This document shows, piece by piece, positions 55,481-63,239 of a stretch of 64,000 nt of DNA; positions within the stretch are counted from its first letter, which is position 1, and each line of letters starts with the position of its first letter. The notes beneath the pieces were generated by a model. It searched no databases. It worked only from the letters and a program-made list of their open reading frames with translations, and was not told where the DNA came from. The DNA comes from Streptomyces sclerotialus (lineage in GTDB: Bacteria > Actinomycetota > Actinomycetes > Streptomycetales > Streptomycetaceae). The stretch lies in NCBI RefSeq assembly GCF_040907265.1, contig NZ_JBFOHP010000002.1, positions 3,248,501-3,312,500 on the forward strand, given 5' to 3'. The position numbers were made by a program, and so were the translations under genes.

Positions 55481-55799
55481 GACGCCCCCTCCTCGGGTGA
55501 GTGGCGGCTCTAGGGGGAGGTCGCGCTGCCGGTCCCGCGGCAGCGCTGACGAGGCCGCCGGTCGGTGGAACCGGCTGCGCTCCGCGGCGGCGCTGCCACG
55601 GGGCGTGTTCGTGACGGGGACAGTAGCGAGCCAGTCCGGTCAGCGGAAGAGTCCGTCCAGAATCCGGTCGTGACTGACCGTTCTATCCCCATTGATCCTG
55701 TGCTGACGGCACTTGATGCCACACCGGTGAGGGGTACCGTACCGGCGAAAGGGCGGCCCCCGCCCGGGGACCGCCCTTTCGCCGCCACGCCTCCGACGC
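55481..55799. other. Intergenic region, 319 bp
   Basis: Between the IclR start and the helicase stop, both on the minus strand. It contains the helicase terminator (55744-55783) and an A/T-richer patch at about 55660-55710 that may be the IclR promoter. No supported gene is seen. Confidence 0.55.
55744..55783 (-). terminator. Helicase terminator
   Basis: An 18-bp stem with one mismatch, starting GGCGAAAGGGCGG and ending CCGCCCTTTCGCC, 17 bp beyond the helicase stop. Confidence 0.85.
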
Positions 55800-57596
55800 T
55801 CAGCGCATCCGTGTGGCCCACTCCTGGACCTTCTTGATCCGCTCCCGGATCTGCCCTGCGGTGGCCTCCGCGCTCGGCGGGCCGCCGCACACCCGGCGCA
55901 GCTCGTTGTGGATCACGCCGTGCGGCTTGCCGCTCTGGTGGACGTACGCGCTGACCAGCGTGTTCAGCTGCTTGCGCAGCTCCAGCAGCTCCTTGTGCGT
56001 GACCACGGGGCGGCGCTCGGCAGGCAGCTCCAGCAGGTCCGCCTCCTCGGCGGGCCGCTTCTTGCTGTGCGCGATCTGCCGCGCCTGCCGCTTCTGCAGC
56101 AGCATCTGCACCTGGTCCGGCTCCAGCAGCCCGGGGATACCGAGGTAGTCCTGCTCCTCCTCGCTCCCCGCGTGCGCCTGCATGCCGAACTCGGCGCTGT
56201 TGTACAGCACCCGGTCGAAGACCGCGTCGGACTCCAGCGCCTCGAACGAGAACTGCTCCTGCTCGCCGGTGTCCTCGTCCTGCTGCTTGTTCGCCTCGTC
56301 CATCTCCTTCTCGGACTCGGCGTACGGGTCTTCCTCGCTGTCCTTCTTCGGCTTGTCGAGCACGTGGTCGCGCTCGACCTCCATCTCGTTCGCGAAGCCG
56401 AGCAGCATGGGCACGGTCGGCAGGAAGACCGAGGCCGTCTCGCCGCGCCGCCGCGACCGCACGAAACGGCCGACCGCCTGCGCGAAGAACAGCGGCGTGG
56501 AGATCGTCGTGGCGTACACGCCGACCGCGAGGCGCGGCACGTCGACGCCCTCCGACACCATCCGGACCGCGACCATCCACCGGTCGTCGGACTTCGAGAA
56601 GTCGTCGATGCGCTGCGAGGCGCCGGTGTCGTCGGAGAGGACCAGCGTCGCCTTGTGCCCCGTTATCTCCCGGATCAGCTTCGCGTACGCCCGCGCCTGC
56701 TCCTGATCGGACGCGATCACCAGCGCGCCCGCGTCCGGGATCGACTTCCGGACCTCCGTCAGCCGCTGGTCGGCGGCGCGCAGCACGTTCGGCATCCACT
56801 CGCCGCGCGGGTCCAGCGCGGTGCGCCAGGCCTGCGAGACCGCGTCCTTGGTCATCGGCTCGCCCAGCCGCGCCGCGATCTCGTCACCGGCCTTGGTCCG
56901 CCAGCGCATGTTGCCGCTGTAGGACATGAAGATGACGGGGCGGACGACGCCGTCGGCCAGCGCGTTCCCGTAGCCGTACGTGTAATCCGCCGAGCTGCGC
57001 CGGATGCCGTCGTTCCCCTCCTCGTACGTCACGAAGGGGATCGGATTGGTGTCCGACCGGAAGGGCGTACCGGTCAGCGCGAGCCGCCGCGTCGCCGGCT
57101 CGAACGCCTCCTGGCACGCCTCGCCCCACGACCGGGAGTCACCGGCATGGTGGATCTCATCGAGAATCACGAGGGTCTTGCGCTGCTCGACGCGGTTGCG
57201 GTGCAGCATCGGCCGGACGCCGACGCCCGCGTACGTCACGGCGACACCGTGGTACTCGCGGCCCAGCGGCCCGGCGCTGTACTCCGGGTCCAGCTTGATG
57301 CCCAGCCGGGCGGCCGCCTCCGCCCACTGCTTCTTCAGGTGCTCGGTGGGCGCCACCACGGTCACCTGCTGCACGACGTGGTGGTGCAGCAGCCACGAGG
57401 CGAGGGTGAGCGCGAAGGTGGTCTTGCCCGCGCCCGGGGTCGCGACCGCGAGGAAGTCCCGCGGCTGGGTCTCGATGTACTTGTCCATCGCGCCCTGCTG
57501 CCAGGCGCGCAGCTTGTTCGCGGTACCCCAGGGGGCCCGTCCCGGGAAGGCCGGGGACAGGTGCTGGTTGTTCATGGCGCTGGTGGTAGTACTCAC
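55800..57596 (-). CDS. DEAD/DEAH-box helicase (SF2)
   Basis: A 598-residue SF2 helicase. Walker A is ATPGAGKTT (residues 52-60), VVAPTEHLKKQW is motif Ia, LVILDEIHH motif II, ALTGTPFRSD motif III and FFAQAVGRFVRSRR motif VI. A highly acidic stretch (about residues 410-450, DSEEDPYAESEKEMDEAN) interrupts the C-half. GTG 57596 has GGAG upstream. Nucleic-acid substrate unknown. Confidence 0.92.
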   Translation of the reverse strand: MSTTTSAMNNQHLSPAFPGRAPWGTANKLRAWQQGAMDKYIETQPRDFLAVATPGAGKTTFALTLASWLLHHHVVQQVTVVAPTEHLKKQWAEAAARLGIKLDPEYSAGPLGREYHGVAVTYAGVGVRPMLHRNRVEQRKTLVILDEIHHAGDSRSWGEACQEAFEPATRRLALTGTPFRSDTNPIPFVTYEEGNDGIRRSSADYTYGYGNALADGVVRPVIFMSYSGNMRWRTKAGDEIAARLGEPMTKDAVSQAWRTALDPRGEWMPNVLRAADQRLTEVRKSIPDAGALVIASDQEQARAYAKLIREITGHKATLVLSDDTGASQRIDDFSKSDDRWMVAVRMVSEGVDVPRLAVGVYATTISTPLFFAQAVGRFVRSRRRGETASVFLPTVPMLLGFANEMEVERDHVLDKPKKDSEEDPYAESEKEMDEANKQQDEDTGEQEQFSFEALESDAVFDRVLYNSAEFGMQAHAGSEEEQDYLGIPGLLEPDQVQMLLQKRQARQIAHSKKRPAEEADLLELPAERRPVVTHKELLELRKQLNTLVSAYVHQSGKPHGVIHNELRRVCGGPPSAEATAGQIRERIKKVQEWATRMR

Positions 57597-57700
57597 GGTC
57601 TCCGTCGGCTGGCTCGGCGATCGGCAACCGCGTCAGGGTACCCGTGCCGTCTCGCGCGTCGCGGATTTCCGGCCGGGCGGCGGAGCGGGTGCGACTCAGC

Positions 57701-59284
57701 TCACACCGCGGGGCCGGGTGCCGGTCCGGTCGCCGGTCCGGCCTCCGGCGCGGGCCGCAGCCGGGTCGCCACGTACGCGCCCGCCAGTGCGACCAGGGAC
57801 ATCGCGGCGAAGACGACGGCGAAGGCGGCCGGGTGCGCGGCGGTGGAAGCACCGGCGTGCGCGCCGGGGTGGGCCGTGGTGACCGCGCCGCCGCCGAAGG
57901 CGACGAAGAGGATGCCGCTCAGGCCGACGAAGACGATGTTGCCCAGCGCGTCGGACACCTGGAGCGAGGCGGAGTTCCGCCCCGCGTCCTCCGGCCGCGA
58001 GAGCTTGAGCAGCAGCACACTCCCACTGGAGATCGTCAGCCCCATCCCGAACCCGGCGATGATCCAGGCACCCGCCACGACGGCCGCCGGCACGGCCTCG
58101 ACGAGCGCCAGCGGCACCAGGGCGACGGCCAGGGCCATCAGCAGCATCCCGACGCACATCAGCCGCTCGCGGTACCGCTCCAGCCGCGGACGGCTCTGCG
58201 TGTACGAGCCGAGCGCCCACGTGAGCCCGCCGCCGGTGAGCGAGAGCCCCGCCAGCGTCGGGCTCAGCCCCCGCTGGGTCACCAGCATCAGCGGCACGAA
58301 GCTCTCCGCGGCGAGCAGCGCGCCGGCCGCGAGCCCGCGGATGAGGACGACGGAGGGCAGCCCGCGCGCCGCCCTGAAGGTCCCCTTCGGCAGCAGCCGC
58401 AGTACCGCGGGCACGAGCAGCGCCAGCCCCGCGGCGGCGGGCAGCAGCGCGAGCGGGCGCAGGTCCTGTCCCGCGTACTGGAGCAGCCCGGCACCGGCGG
58501 CCACGGCGAGCGCGAGCAGGATGCGGCGGCGGTCCAGCGGCGCCGCGCCCTCCTCGGTACGGGGCAGCTTGCGCAGCGCCGGCAGCATCACGGCGAGCGG
58601 CAGCAGCACCAGCACCGGTATCGAGAGGAAGACCCAGCGCCATCCCACGTGCTCGGTGACCGTGCCCGACACGACCGGGCCGACGATCACCGGCAGCACC
58701 CAGGCCGCCGAGAACGACGCCAGCACCGCGGGCCGCAACCGCTCCGGATACGCACGCCCCACCACCACGTACAACGCGACGATCACCAGCCCGCCGCCCA
58801 GCCCCTGCACCGCGCGCCCCGCCACGAACAGCCACATCGTGGGCGCGGCCCCCGCCAGGACGAGCCCGCCGCCGAAGACGAAGATCCCGCTGAACAGCGG
58901 CACGAGCGGCCCGTTCCGGTCGCACCACGCGCCCGACAGCGCCATCGCGAACAGACTCGCCGTGAAGTAGGCGGAGAACGCGAACGCGTACAGCTCGATC
59001 CCGTCCAGCGCCCGCGCGGCCACCGGCATCGCCGTGTTCACCGCGCTCGCCTCGAAGGCGATCAGCGAGACGACGGAGATGATGCCGAGTGTGAGGGCAC
59101 GGTACGTACGGCCCAGCACGCCGCCTTCGCCGCGTTCCGCCGGACCGTCCCCCCGTCCGCCTCCACTGCCTTCCGCCGGACCGTCCCCCCGTCCGTCTGC
59201 GGGGCCGCCGGTGGCGGGTGCGGGTGCGGGTGTGGTGGTCTCGGGGGCGGCGACGTCACTGTCGCGCGGTTCGGCGGTGGTCAT
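57701..59284 (-). CDS. MFS drug-type exporter (14-helix)
   Basis: A 527-residue proton-coupled exporter. A 55-residue Gly/Asp/Glu-rich N-tail leads into about 14 hydrophobic segments; GLGGGLVIVALYVVVGRAYPERLRP and LPVIVGPVVSGTVTEHVGWRWVF are motif C-like marks of the DHA2 branch. ATG 59284 is used; the very long antisense frame beyond it is not coding. The N-tail is built from a 25-bp DNA repeat (59135-59159 and 59171-59195). Substrate unknown. Confidence 0.9.
   Translation of the reverse strand: MTTAEPRDSDVAAPETTTPAPAPATGGPADGRGDGPAEGSGGGRGDGPAERGEGGVLGRTYRALTLGIISVVSLIAFEASAVNTAMPVAARALDGIELYAFAFSAYFTASLFAMALSGAWCDRNGPLVPLFSGIFVFGGGLVLAGAAPTMWLFVAGRAVQGLGGGLVIVALYVVVGRAYPERLRPAVLASFSAAWVLPVIVGPVVSGTVTEHVGWRWVFLSIPVLVLLPLAVMLPALRKLPRTEEGAAPLDRRRILLALAVAAGAGLLQYAGQDLRPLALLPAAAGLALLVPAVLRLLPKGTFRAARGLPSVVLIRGLAAGALLAAESFVPLMLVTQRGLSPTLAGLSLTGGGLTWALGSYTQSRPRLERYRERLMCVGMLLMALAVALVPLALVEAVPAAVVAGAWIIAGFGMGLTISSGSVLLLKLSRPEDAGRNSASLQVSDALGNIVFVGLSGILFVAFGGGAVTTAHPGAHAGASTAAHPAAFAVVFAAMSLVALAGAYVATRLRPAPEAGPATGPAPGPAV
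59135..59195. repeat. Direct repeat inside the MFS N-tail
   Basis: TTCCGCCGGACCGTCCCCCC begins both 59135-59159 and 59171-59195, identical over 25 bp and 36 bp apart, encoding the repeated GDGPAE segment. Confidence 0.85.
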
Positions 59285-59410
59285 CCCGCCACAGTAAGTG
59301 CCACGCGACAGGTACGCCCCTGTCGTTCGCCCGAATTCCCGTCCGCCGCTGGTCCTACGACGCGCCGGTCGCCACGCCGGTCCGGCCGTCCGATCCGGCA
59401 CACTTCCCCC

Positions 59411-60277
59411 ATGCCCCACTACCGCTCGTACGACGGCACCGAACTGCACTACCGCCTCCTCGGCCCGCCGGACTCCGGGCTCCCGCCCCTGGTCTGCCTG
59501 GCCGGCGGCCCCGCCCGGGACGCCACGTACCTGGGCGACCTGGGCGGCCTCGACGCGGACCGCCGGCTGATCGTCCCGGACAGCCGCGGCACCGGCGGCT
59601 CCCCGCCCGCCGAGGACCCCGCCGCGTACGCCTTCCCCCGCCTCGCCGAGGACCTGGAGGCGCTCCGCACCCACCTCGGCCTGGAACGCTTCGCTCTCCT
59701 CGCACACAGTGCCGCCGCAGCCACCGCCCAGGCGTACGCGGCCGCCTACCCGGACCGGCTGAGCCGCCTGGTCCTGGTCTGCCCCGGCTCCCGCCTCCAG
59801 GGCGAACTCCCCGACGACGCCCGCGAGATCTTCGAGTCCCGCGCCCACGAGGACTGGTGGCCGGACGCCTCCGTCGCCGTCCAGCGCCTCGCCGAGACCG
59901 GCGACATGGACGAGGTACGCGGCCTGCTCCTCCGTGCGGCGCCCCTGGCGTACGGCCGCTGGGACGAGCCCCAGCGCGCCCACGCCGCGGCCGAGGGCGG
60001 CCAGCTCAACCCCGTTCCCCGCGCCGGCTTCTGGCAGGCCGTCGAGGACCGCACCCGTGAAGCGCTCCTGGCCGCGCTCCGGAACGTCACCTGCCCGGTC
60101 CTGGTCGTCACCGGCGACCGCGACGCCCTCTCCGGCATGCGCGCCGGCGAGCTGGTCGCCGCCTCCTTCCCCAACGCCCGGCTCCGCCCCCTCCACCTGG
60201 TCGGCCACTACCCCTGGGTCGACGAGCCGGATCAGTTCCGTCCCCTGGTGGAGGAGTTCCTGCGGACGGGCGACTGA
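59411..60277 (+). CDS. Alpha/beta hydrolase (proline-iminopeptidase-like)
   Basis: A 288-residue serine hydrolase. The nucleophile is Ser100 in LLAHSAAA, an altered form of the usual GxSxGG elbow; the oxyanion region is LAGGPARDATYL; the acid is Asp in TGDRDALSG and His in VGHYPWVDEP. DSRGTGGSP is typical of the S33 family. ATG 59411 lacks a strong ribosome site. It is divergent from the MFS gene. Confidence 0.88.
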   Translation: MPHYRSYDGTELHYRLLGPPDSGLPPLVCLAGGPARDATYLGDLGGLDADRRLIVPDSRGTGGSPPAEDPAAYAFPRLAEDLEALRTHLGLERFALLAHSAAAATAQAYAAAYPDRLSRLVLVCPGSRLQGELPDDAREIFESRAHEDWWPDASVAVQRLAETGDMDEVRGLLLRAAPLAYGRWDEPQRAHAAAEGGQLNPVPRAGFWQAVEDRTREALLAALRNVTCPVLVVTGDRDALSGMRAGELVAASFPNARLRPLHLVGHYPWVDEPDQFRPLVEEFLRTGD

Positions 60278-60310
60278 GGCGGCCGGGACAGCCGTACCGA
60301 CGCGGTACGG

Positions 60311-60327
60311 GTCCGGGGGGCCCGGAC
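60311..60327 (+). terminator. Short hairpin after the hydrolase gene
   Basis: GTCCGGG / CCCGGAC around a GGG loop, 33 bp after the stop. Confidence 0.5.
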
Positions 60328-60617
60328 ACGGAATCGACGGCCGCCACAAGGCCGCACACACGCCAGAATCACCGCCCGCAGCCGGCCCGAGGGGGCCGGT
60401 CCGCACCGCCAGAGTCTCGAACAGAGCCCGTACAGCAGCTCCGTAGGCACATGATCCCGTCAGGGCACGCACTCCCCCACCTGCCACGAGCAAGCCAAGG
60501 CCCCGGCCGCTCCACGGCGAACCCGCAGGTGAGCCCAGACCCCCGACAGGCGGAGCGCCCTCCTCACTCCCTGTACGAATGGCGCCATTTCCCCCTTCTT
60601 CTCCCTCTCTCCACCAC

Positions 60618-60646
60618 TTGATCGAGATGACGTTTTTTCCTATGAA
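60618..60646 (+). promoter_or_regulatory. Sigma-70-type promoter for the lectin gene
   Basis: TTGATC (-35) and TATGAA (-10) separated by 17 bases, about 70 bp before the lectin start. The T-rich spacer end (GTTTTTTCC) stands out in this GC-rich DNA. Confidence 0.55.
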
Positions 60647-60722
60647 CCGTCCCGACTCGTCGGGCCTAGCGTGGCGGAGCACCGGGGAGCGTCCCCGGTC
60701 ACGACCTGAAAGAGGCAGGGTT

Positions 60723-61061
60723 TTGGCGAACGCGACCTTCCCCCCGGAGTCCAGGATTTCCCGGAACATGGCATGGACGTCCGGAGACGGCAGCACCCTC
60801 CTGCGGCTTCAGGAGGACGGCAACTTCTGCGTCTACCGCAACGGCAAGGCCGCCTGGCAGGGCGAGGGGGCCCACCCCCGCGGCGAGTACGCCATCATGC
60901 AGGGCGACGGCAACCTCGTCGTCTACGCCGACGACCAGTCACCGGTCTGGGCTTCCGACACCAACGGCAACCCCGGAGCCGAACTCGTCGTCCAGGACGA
61001 CGGCAACGTGGTCATCTACCACCAGGGCAAGGCCATCTGGCACACGAACACCGCCGGCTGA
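60723..61061 (+). CDS. Bulb-type (B) mannose-binding lectin domain protein
   Basis: A 112-residue protein with three QxDxNxVxY-type mannose sites: QEDGNFCVY (30-38), QGDGNLVVY (60-68) and QDDGNVVIY (91-99), so all three beta-prism sheets are present, the first with Phe-Cys in place of the usual pair. No signal peptide is visible. The start is probably TTG 60723 after AGAGGCAGGG; ATG 60642 is an alternative but lies in the likely promoter. It may bind glycans or act like lectin-type bacteriocins; that is open. Confidence 0.8.
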   Translation: MANATFPPESRISRNMAWTSGDGSTLLRLQEDGNFCVYRNGKAAWQGEGAHPRGEYAIMQGDGNLVVYADDQSPVWASDTNGNPGAELVVQDDGNVVIYHQGKAIWHTNTAG

Positions 61062-61147
61062 GCGCAGCGCACCGGGGCGGGGCGGAACGGCTGTCCGCCC
61101 CGCCCCTGCACGACAGCACACCGCCCTCCACCGAACACGCACCGACC

Positions 61148-61225
61148 GGACCCATCGAGCGGACCCATCGAGCGGTCCCATCGACCGGACCCATCGAGCG
61201 GTCCCATCGACCGGACCCATCGACC
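61148..61225. repeat. Six tandem 13-bp repeats
   Basis: Six contiguous units of the form GGACCCATCGAGC or GGTCCCATCGACC (61148, 61161, 61174, 61187, 61200, 61213), differing at positions 3 and 12. They lie between the lectin gene and tRNA-Cys. Thirteen is not a multiple of three, so the array is not coding. Confidence 0.9.
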
Positions 61226-61334
61226 GGATGTCTCCGGATACATGAAGCCCGTATTGCAACCTTGTGTCCACCCCCGCCTGCCCCTTGCCCCCTCCCCCGC
61301 CCCGCGGCCTAAGGTCAGGACACCGCTTCACCCC

Positions 61335-61406
61335 GGCCGTGTGCCCGAGTGGTTCAGGGACTCGCCTGCAAAGCGAGTTACGCGGGTTCGATTCCCGCCA
61401 CGGCCT
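61335..61406 (+). tRNA. tRNA-Cys (anticodon GCA)
   Basis: A 72-nt tRNA. The acceptor GGCCGUG pairs with CACGGCC, discriminator U at 61406. The anticodon stem CUCGC/GCGAG encloses CUGCAAA, anticodon GCA. The T-arm is GCGGG UUCGAUU CCCGC. CCA is not encoded. Confidence 0.95.
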
Positions 61407-61413
61407 CCCCCCT

Positions 61414-61443
61414 GGGGCTGGTACGCATACGCGTACCAGCCCC
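61414..61443 (+). terminator. tRNA-Cys terminator
   Basis: A perfect 13-bp stem, GGGGCTGGTACGC / GCGTACCAGCCCC, with the loop ATAC, 8 bp after the tRNA. Confidence 0.85.
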
Positions 61444-61452
61444 GCTCAGCCC

Positions 61453-61656
61453 CTACCAGGGGAACGGCAGCTCCTGTCCGTGCTGCTCGCGCATGTGCCT
61501 GCGGGTCAGCACCCGGAGGTCCACTTCCCTGGACCGGTCGTACTCCTGGATCGCGAGGCCTCTCTGCCGCCGCAAGGCGACGCACACCCCGCACATGACG
61601 TCCCTCCCGACGACCGCCCACGTCACCTCAGCCGCGTCCTCCGGCTCTTCGGTCAT
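61453..61656 (-). CDS. Small hypothetical protein with possible metal site
   Basis: A 67-residue open frame, ATG 61656. It contains CGVC and, later, HMREQH, which could bind a metal together. DRSREVDLRVLTRRH is basic. No family is recognised and no clear ribosome site precedes it. Adjacent to the HTH/DUF5919-like gene in the opposite direction. Confidence 0.5.
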   Translation of the reverse strand: MTEEPEDAAEVTWAVVGRDVMCGVCVALRRQRGLAIQEYDRSREVDLRVLTRRHMREQHGQELPFPW

Positions 61657-61774
61657 GGCGCGATCGTGGACCCGCTCACCGGGACGAAGGAACCTCGTAC
61701 ATTCCCCACTTCGGGACGTCCGAGCGGGTGCGGAACGTCCCTGGCTACGTCCCGGCATGTGGGGAGGGACTGCG

Positions 61775-62518
61775 GTGACTGCCAACGAGAGGTTACGGGC
61801 CGCCATGTCGGCCGGTGGCTGGACGCACGCCGGCCTTGCTGGGGAAGTCGGAAGAGATCCCAAGCCGGTTGAGCGCTGGGTCGATCTCGGCCGGACACCC
61901 CGGCGCGTGACAGCTCTGCGCGCCGCCGAGACGCTAGGGGAAGATGTGCACGCACTCCGGCCTGCCCTGCGGCAAGCGCGGTCTGCGCGGGCCGTCAGCC
62001 CTGAGCTGGTGGCCCTTTATGAGCAGCGGGCCGACGTACCGGTGTCGGCGTTCATCGATCTCCTCATGCAGGCACGGGAACGCATCGACATCCTGGTGTA
62101 TGCGGCGATCTTCCTGCACGAAACGCATCCGCGCCTCAGTGACCTCCTCAAAGAACGGGCCGGCGAAGGGTGTGCGGTGCGCATCGCGCTGGGTGACGCA
62201 GACAGTGAGCACATCCGGCAACGGGGTGAGGAAGAGAAGTTCGGGCACGGCATCGAGTCGCGGTGCCGGCTGGCTCTCATGCACTACCGCCCGCTGGCCG
62301 CAGAGGCCGGAATCGAGGTCCGCACCCATCGGACGACTCTCCACAACAGCATCTATCGGGCGGACGACGAGGTGCTCGTCAATGCGCATGTGCGGGGAGT
62401 CAATGCTTACGCGGCTCCTGTCTGGCATCCGCGTCGGTCCGACGGCGGCCGGATGTTCCGGACGTACGCCGAGAGCTTCGAGGCTGTGTGGGAGACCGCG
62501 CGGCCGGTCAGGGAGTGA
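61775..62518 (+). CDS. XRE-type HTH protein with DUF5919-like C-terminal domain
   Basis: A 247-residue protein. Residues 1-60 form a helix-turn-helix (GWTHAGLAGEVGRDPKPVERWV). Residues 85-245 resemble the DUF5919 domain, a phospholipase-D-like fold, with DILVYAAIFLHE, HYRPLAAEAGIEVRTH and HNSIYRADDEVLVNAH; the HN..Y..DD pattern may be an altered HKD motif. GTG 61775 has GGGGAGGG six bases upstream. Codons end in A/T more often than in neighbours. The NUDIX remnant follows after 7 bp, in the usual pairing of these two families. Confidence 0.78.
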   Translation: MTANERLRAAMSAGGWTHAGLAGEVGRDPKPVERWVDLGRTPRRVTALRAAETLGEDVHALRPALRQARSARAVSPELVALYEQRADVPVSAFIDLLMQARERIDILVYAAIFLHETHPRLSDLLKERAGEGCAVRIALGDADSEHIRQRGEEEKFGHGIESRCRLALMHYRPLAAEAGIEVRTHRTTLHNSIYRADDEVLVNAHVRGVNAYAAPVWHPRRSDGGRMFRTYAESFEAVWETARPVRE

Positions 62519-62525
62519 GAGACGC

Positions 62526-62934
62526 ATGGCTCGTACCGAGTACTACGACGATCCCGACGCTCCGAAACCGAACCGCCTGGTGGTGGCCGCCTCAGCCGTG
62601 GTGACCGATGACGCGGGCCGGATTCTGCTGCAGAAGCGGGCCGACAGTGGATTGTGGGCCCTGCCCGGTGGGGCTGGATGTGGAGATCACTGGGCTCGTC
62701 GGTACGTACACCGATCCGCGGCATGTGATCGCGTACAGCGATGGAAAGGCGCGGCGGCAGTTTGCTGCCGTGTTCACGGCTCGTGTGGTGGGTGGAGAGC
62801 TCGCGATGTCGGACGAGTCCACCGAGCTGCGCTGGGCCGGCCGTGAGGAGATCGCGCAGTTGCCCATGCACCGTACGCAGCGCCTTCGGCTGCTCCACTG
62901 CCTGGAAGAGCGGAGGTCACCCTATCTGGGGTGA
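62526..62934 (+). pseudogene. NUDIX hydrolase with deleted Nudix box
   Basis: From ATG 62526 the frame reads a normal NUDIX start to LWALPGG, then switches to nonsense. A second frame resumes with GLDVEITGLVGTYTDPRH and runs to the stop at 62934 with RQFAAVFTARVVGGEL and LPMHRTQRLRL. In intact homologues the ~23 residues between contain the Nudix box GX5EX7REUXEEXGU. They are missing here at the junction near 62665-62675, and the frame is lost, so no active enzyme can be made. Confidence 0.8.
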
Positions 62935-63016
62935 CCTCCGGTGACCGGACATGACCGGCGGCCGATCGCGGTACCCGTCGGCTGGACGATCTGTTGTCGG
63001 CCGGGAGGAGTGACCG

Positions 63017-63199
63017 GTGGGTGAGACGTACGGGCCTGGTGGGTCCAGTAGCGACGCCGTGGAGGGTGTCGACGAGGACGAGCTGGAGAAGCCGGACAAG
63101 GACCGGCGTGAGACGGAGGTCGCCCAGGAGATGGCCGGGGAGGACCCGCATCACCCGACGGCCGGTCCGCACGCCGAGGGCGGCGCGGAGGGTGGTTGA
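63017..63199 (+). CDS. Small acidic hypothetical protein
   Basis: A 60-residue acidic protein (about one-quarter Asp/Glu) with no hydrophobic segment, probably disordered. GTG 63017 follows GGGAGGAG at a good distance, and codon use is typical. No domain is recognised. Confidence 0.6.
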   Translation: MGETYGPGGSSSDAVEGVDEDELEKPDKDRRETEVAQEMAGEDPHHPTAGPHAEGGAEGG

Positions 63200-63239
63200 C
63201 CGTTCCGCGCCGCCCCGGGCGTGACGGGTCCGCGGGCCT

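Larger units (their letters stand above)
60278..60722. other. Intergenic region, 445 bp
   Basis: Holds a short hairpin after the hydrolase gene (60311-60327) and a promoter-like pair TTGATC / TATGAA (60618-60646) before the lectin gene. The middle (60330-60600) is unremarkable and shows no supported frame. Confidence 0.55.

Noticed and set aside
59285..60796. Apparent 500-residue N-terminal extension of the MFS exporter
   Set aside because: It is the antisense of the alpha/beta hydrolase gene; the natural start at 59284 fits the family.
61148..61225. CRISPR array
   Set aside because: The repeats are 13 bp and directly contiguous without spacers; no cas genes are near.
61335..62934. Integrative element with attachment sites at tRNA-Cys
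   Set aside because: No integrase gene and no second copy of the tRNA 3' end were found in the window, so only an island-like context is claimed.
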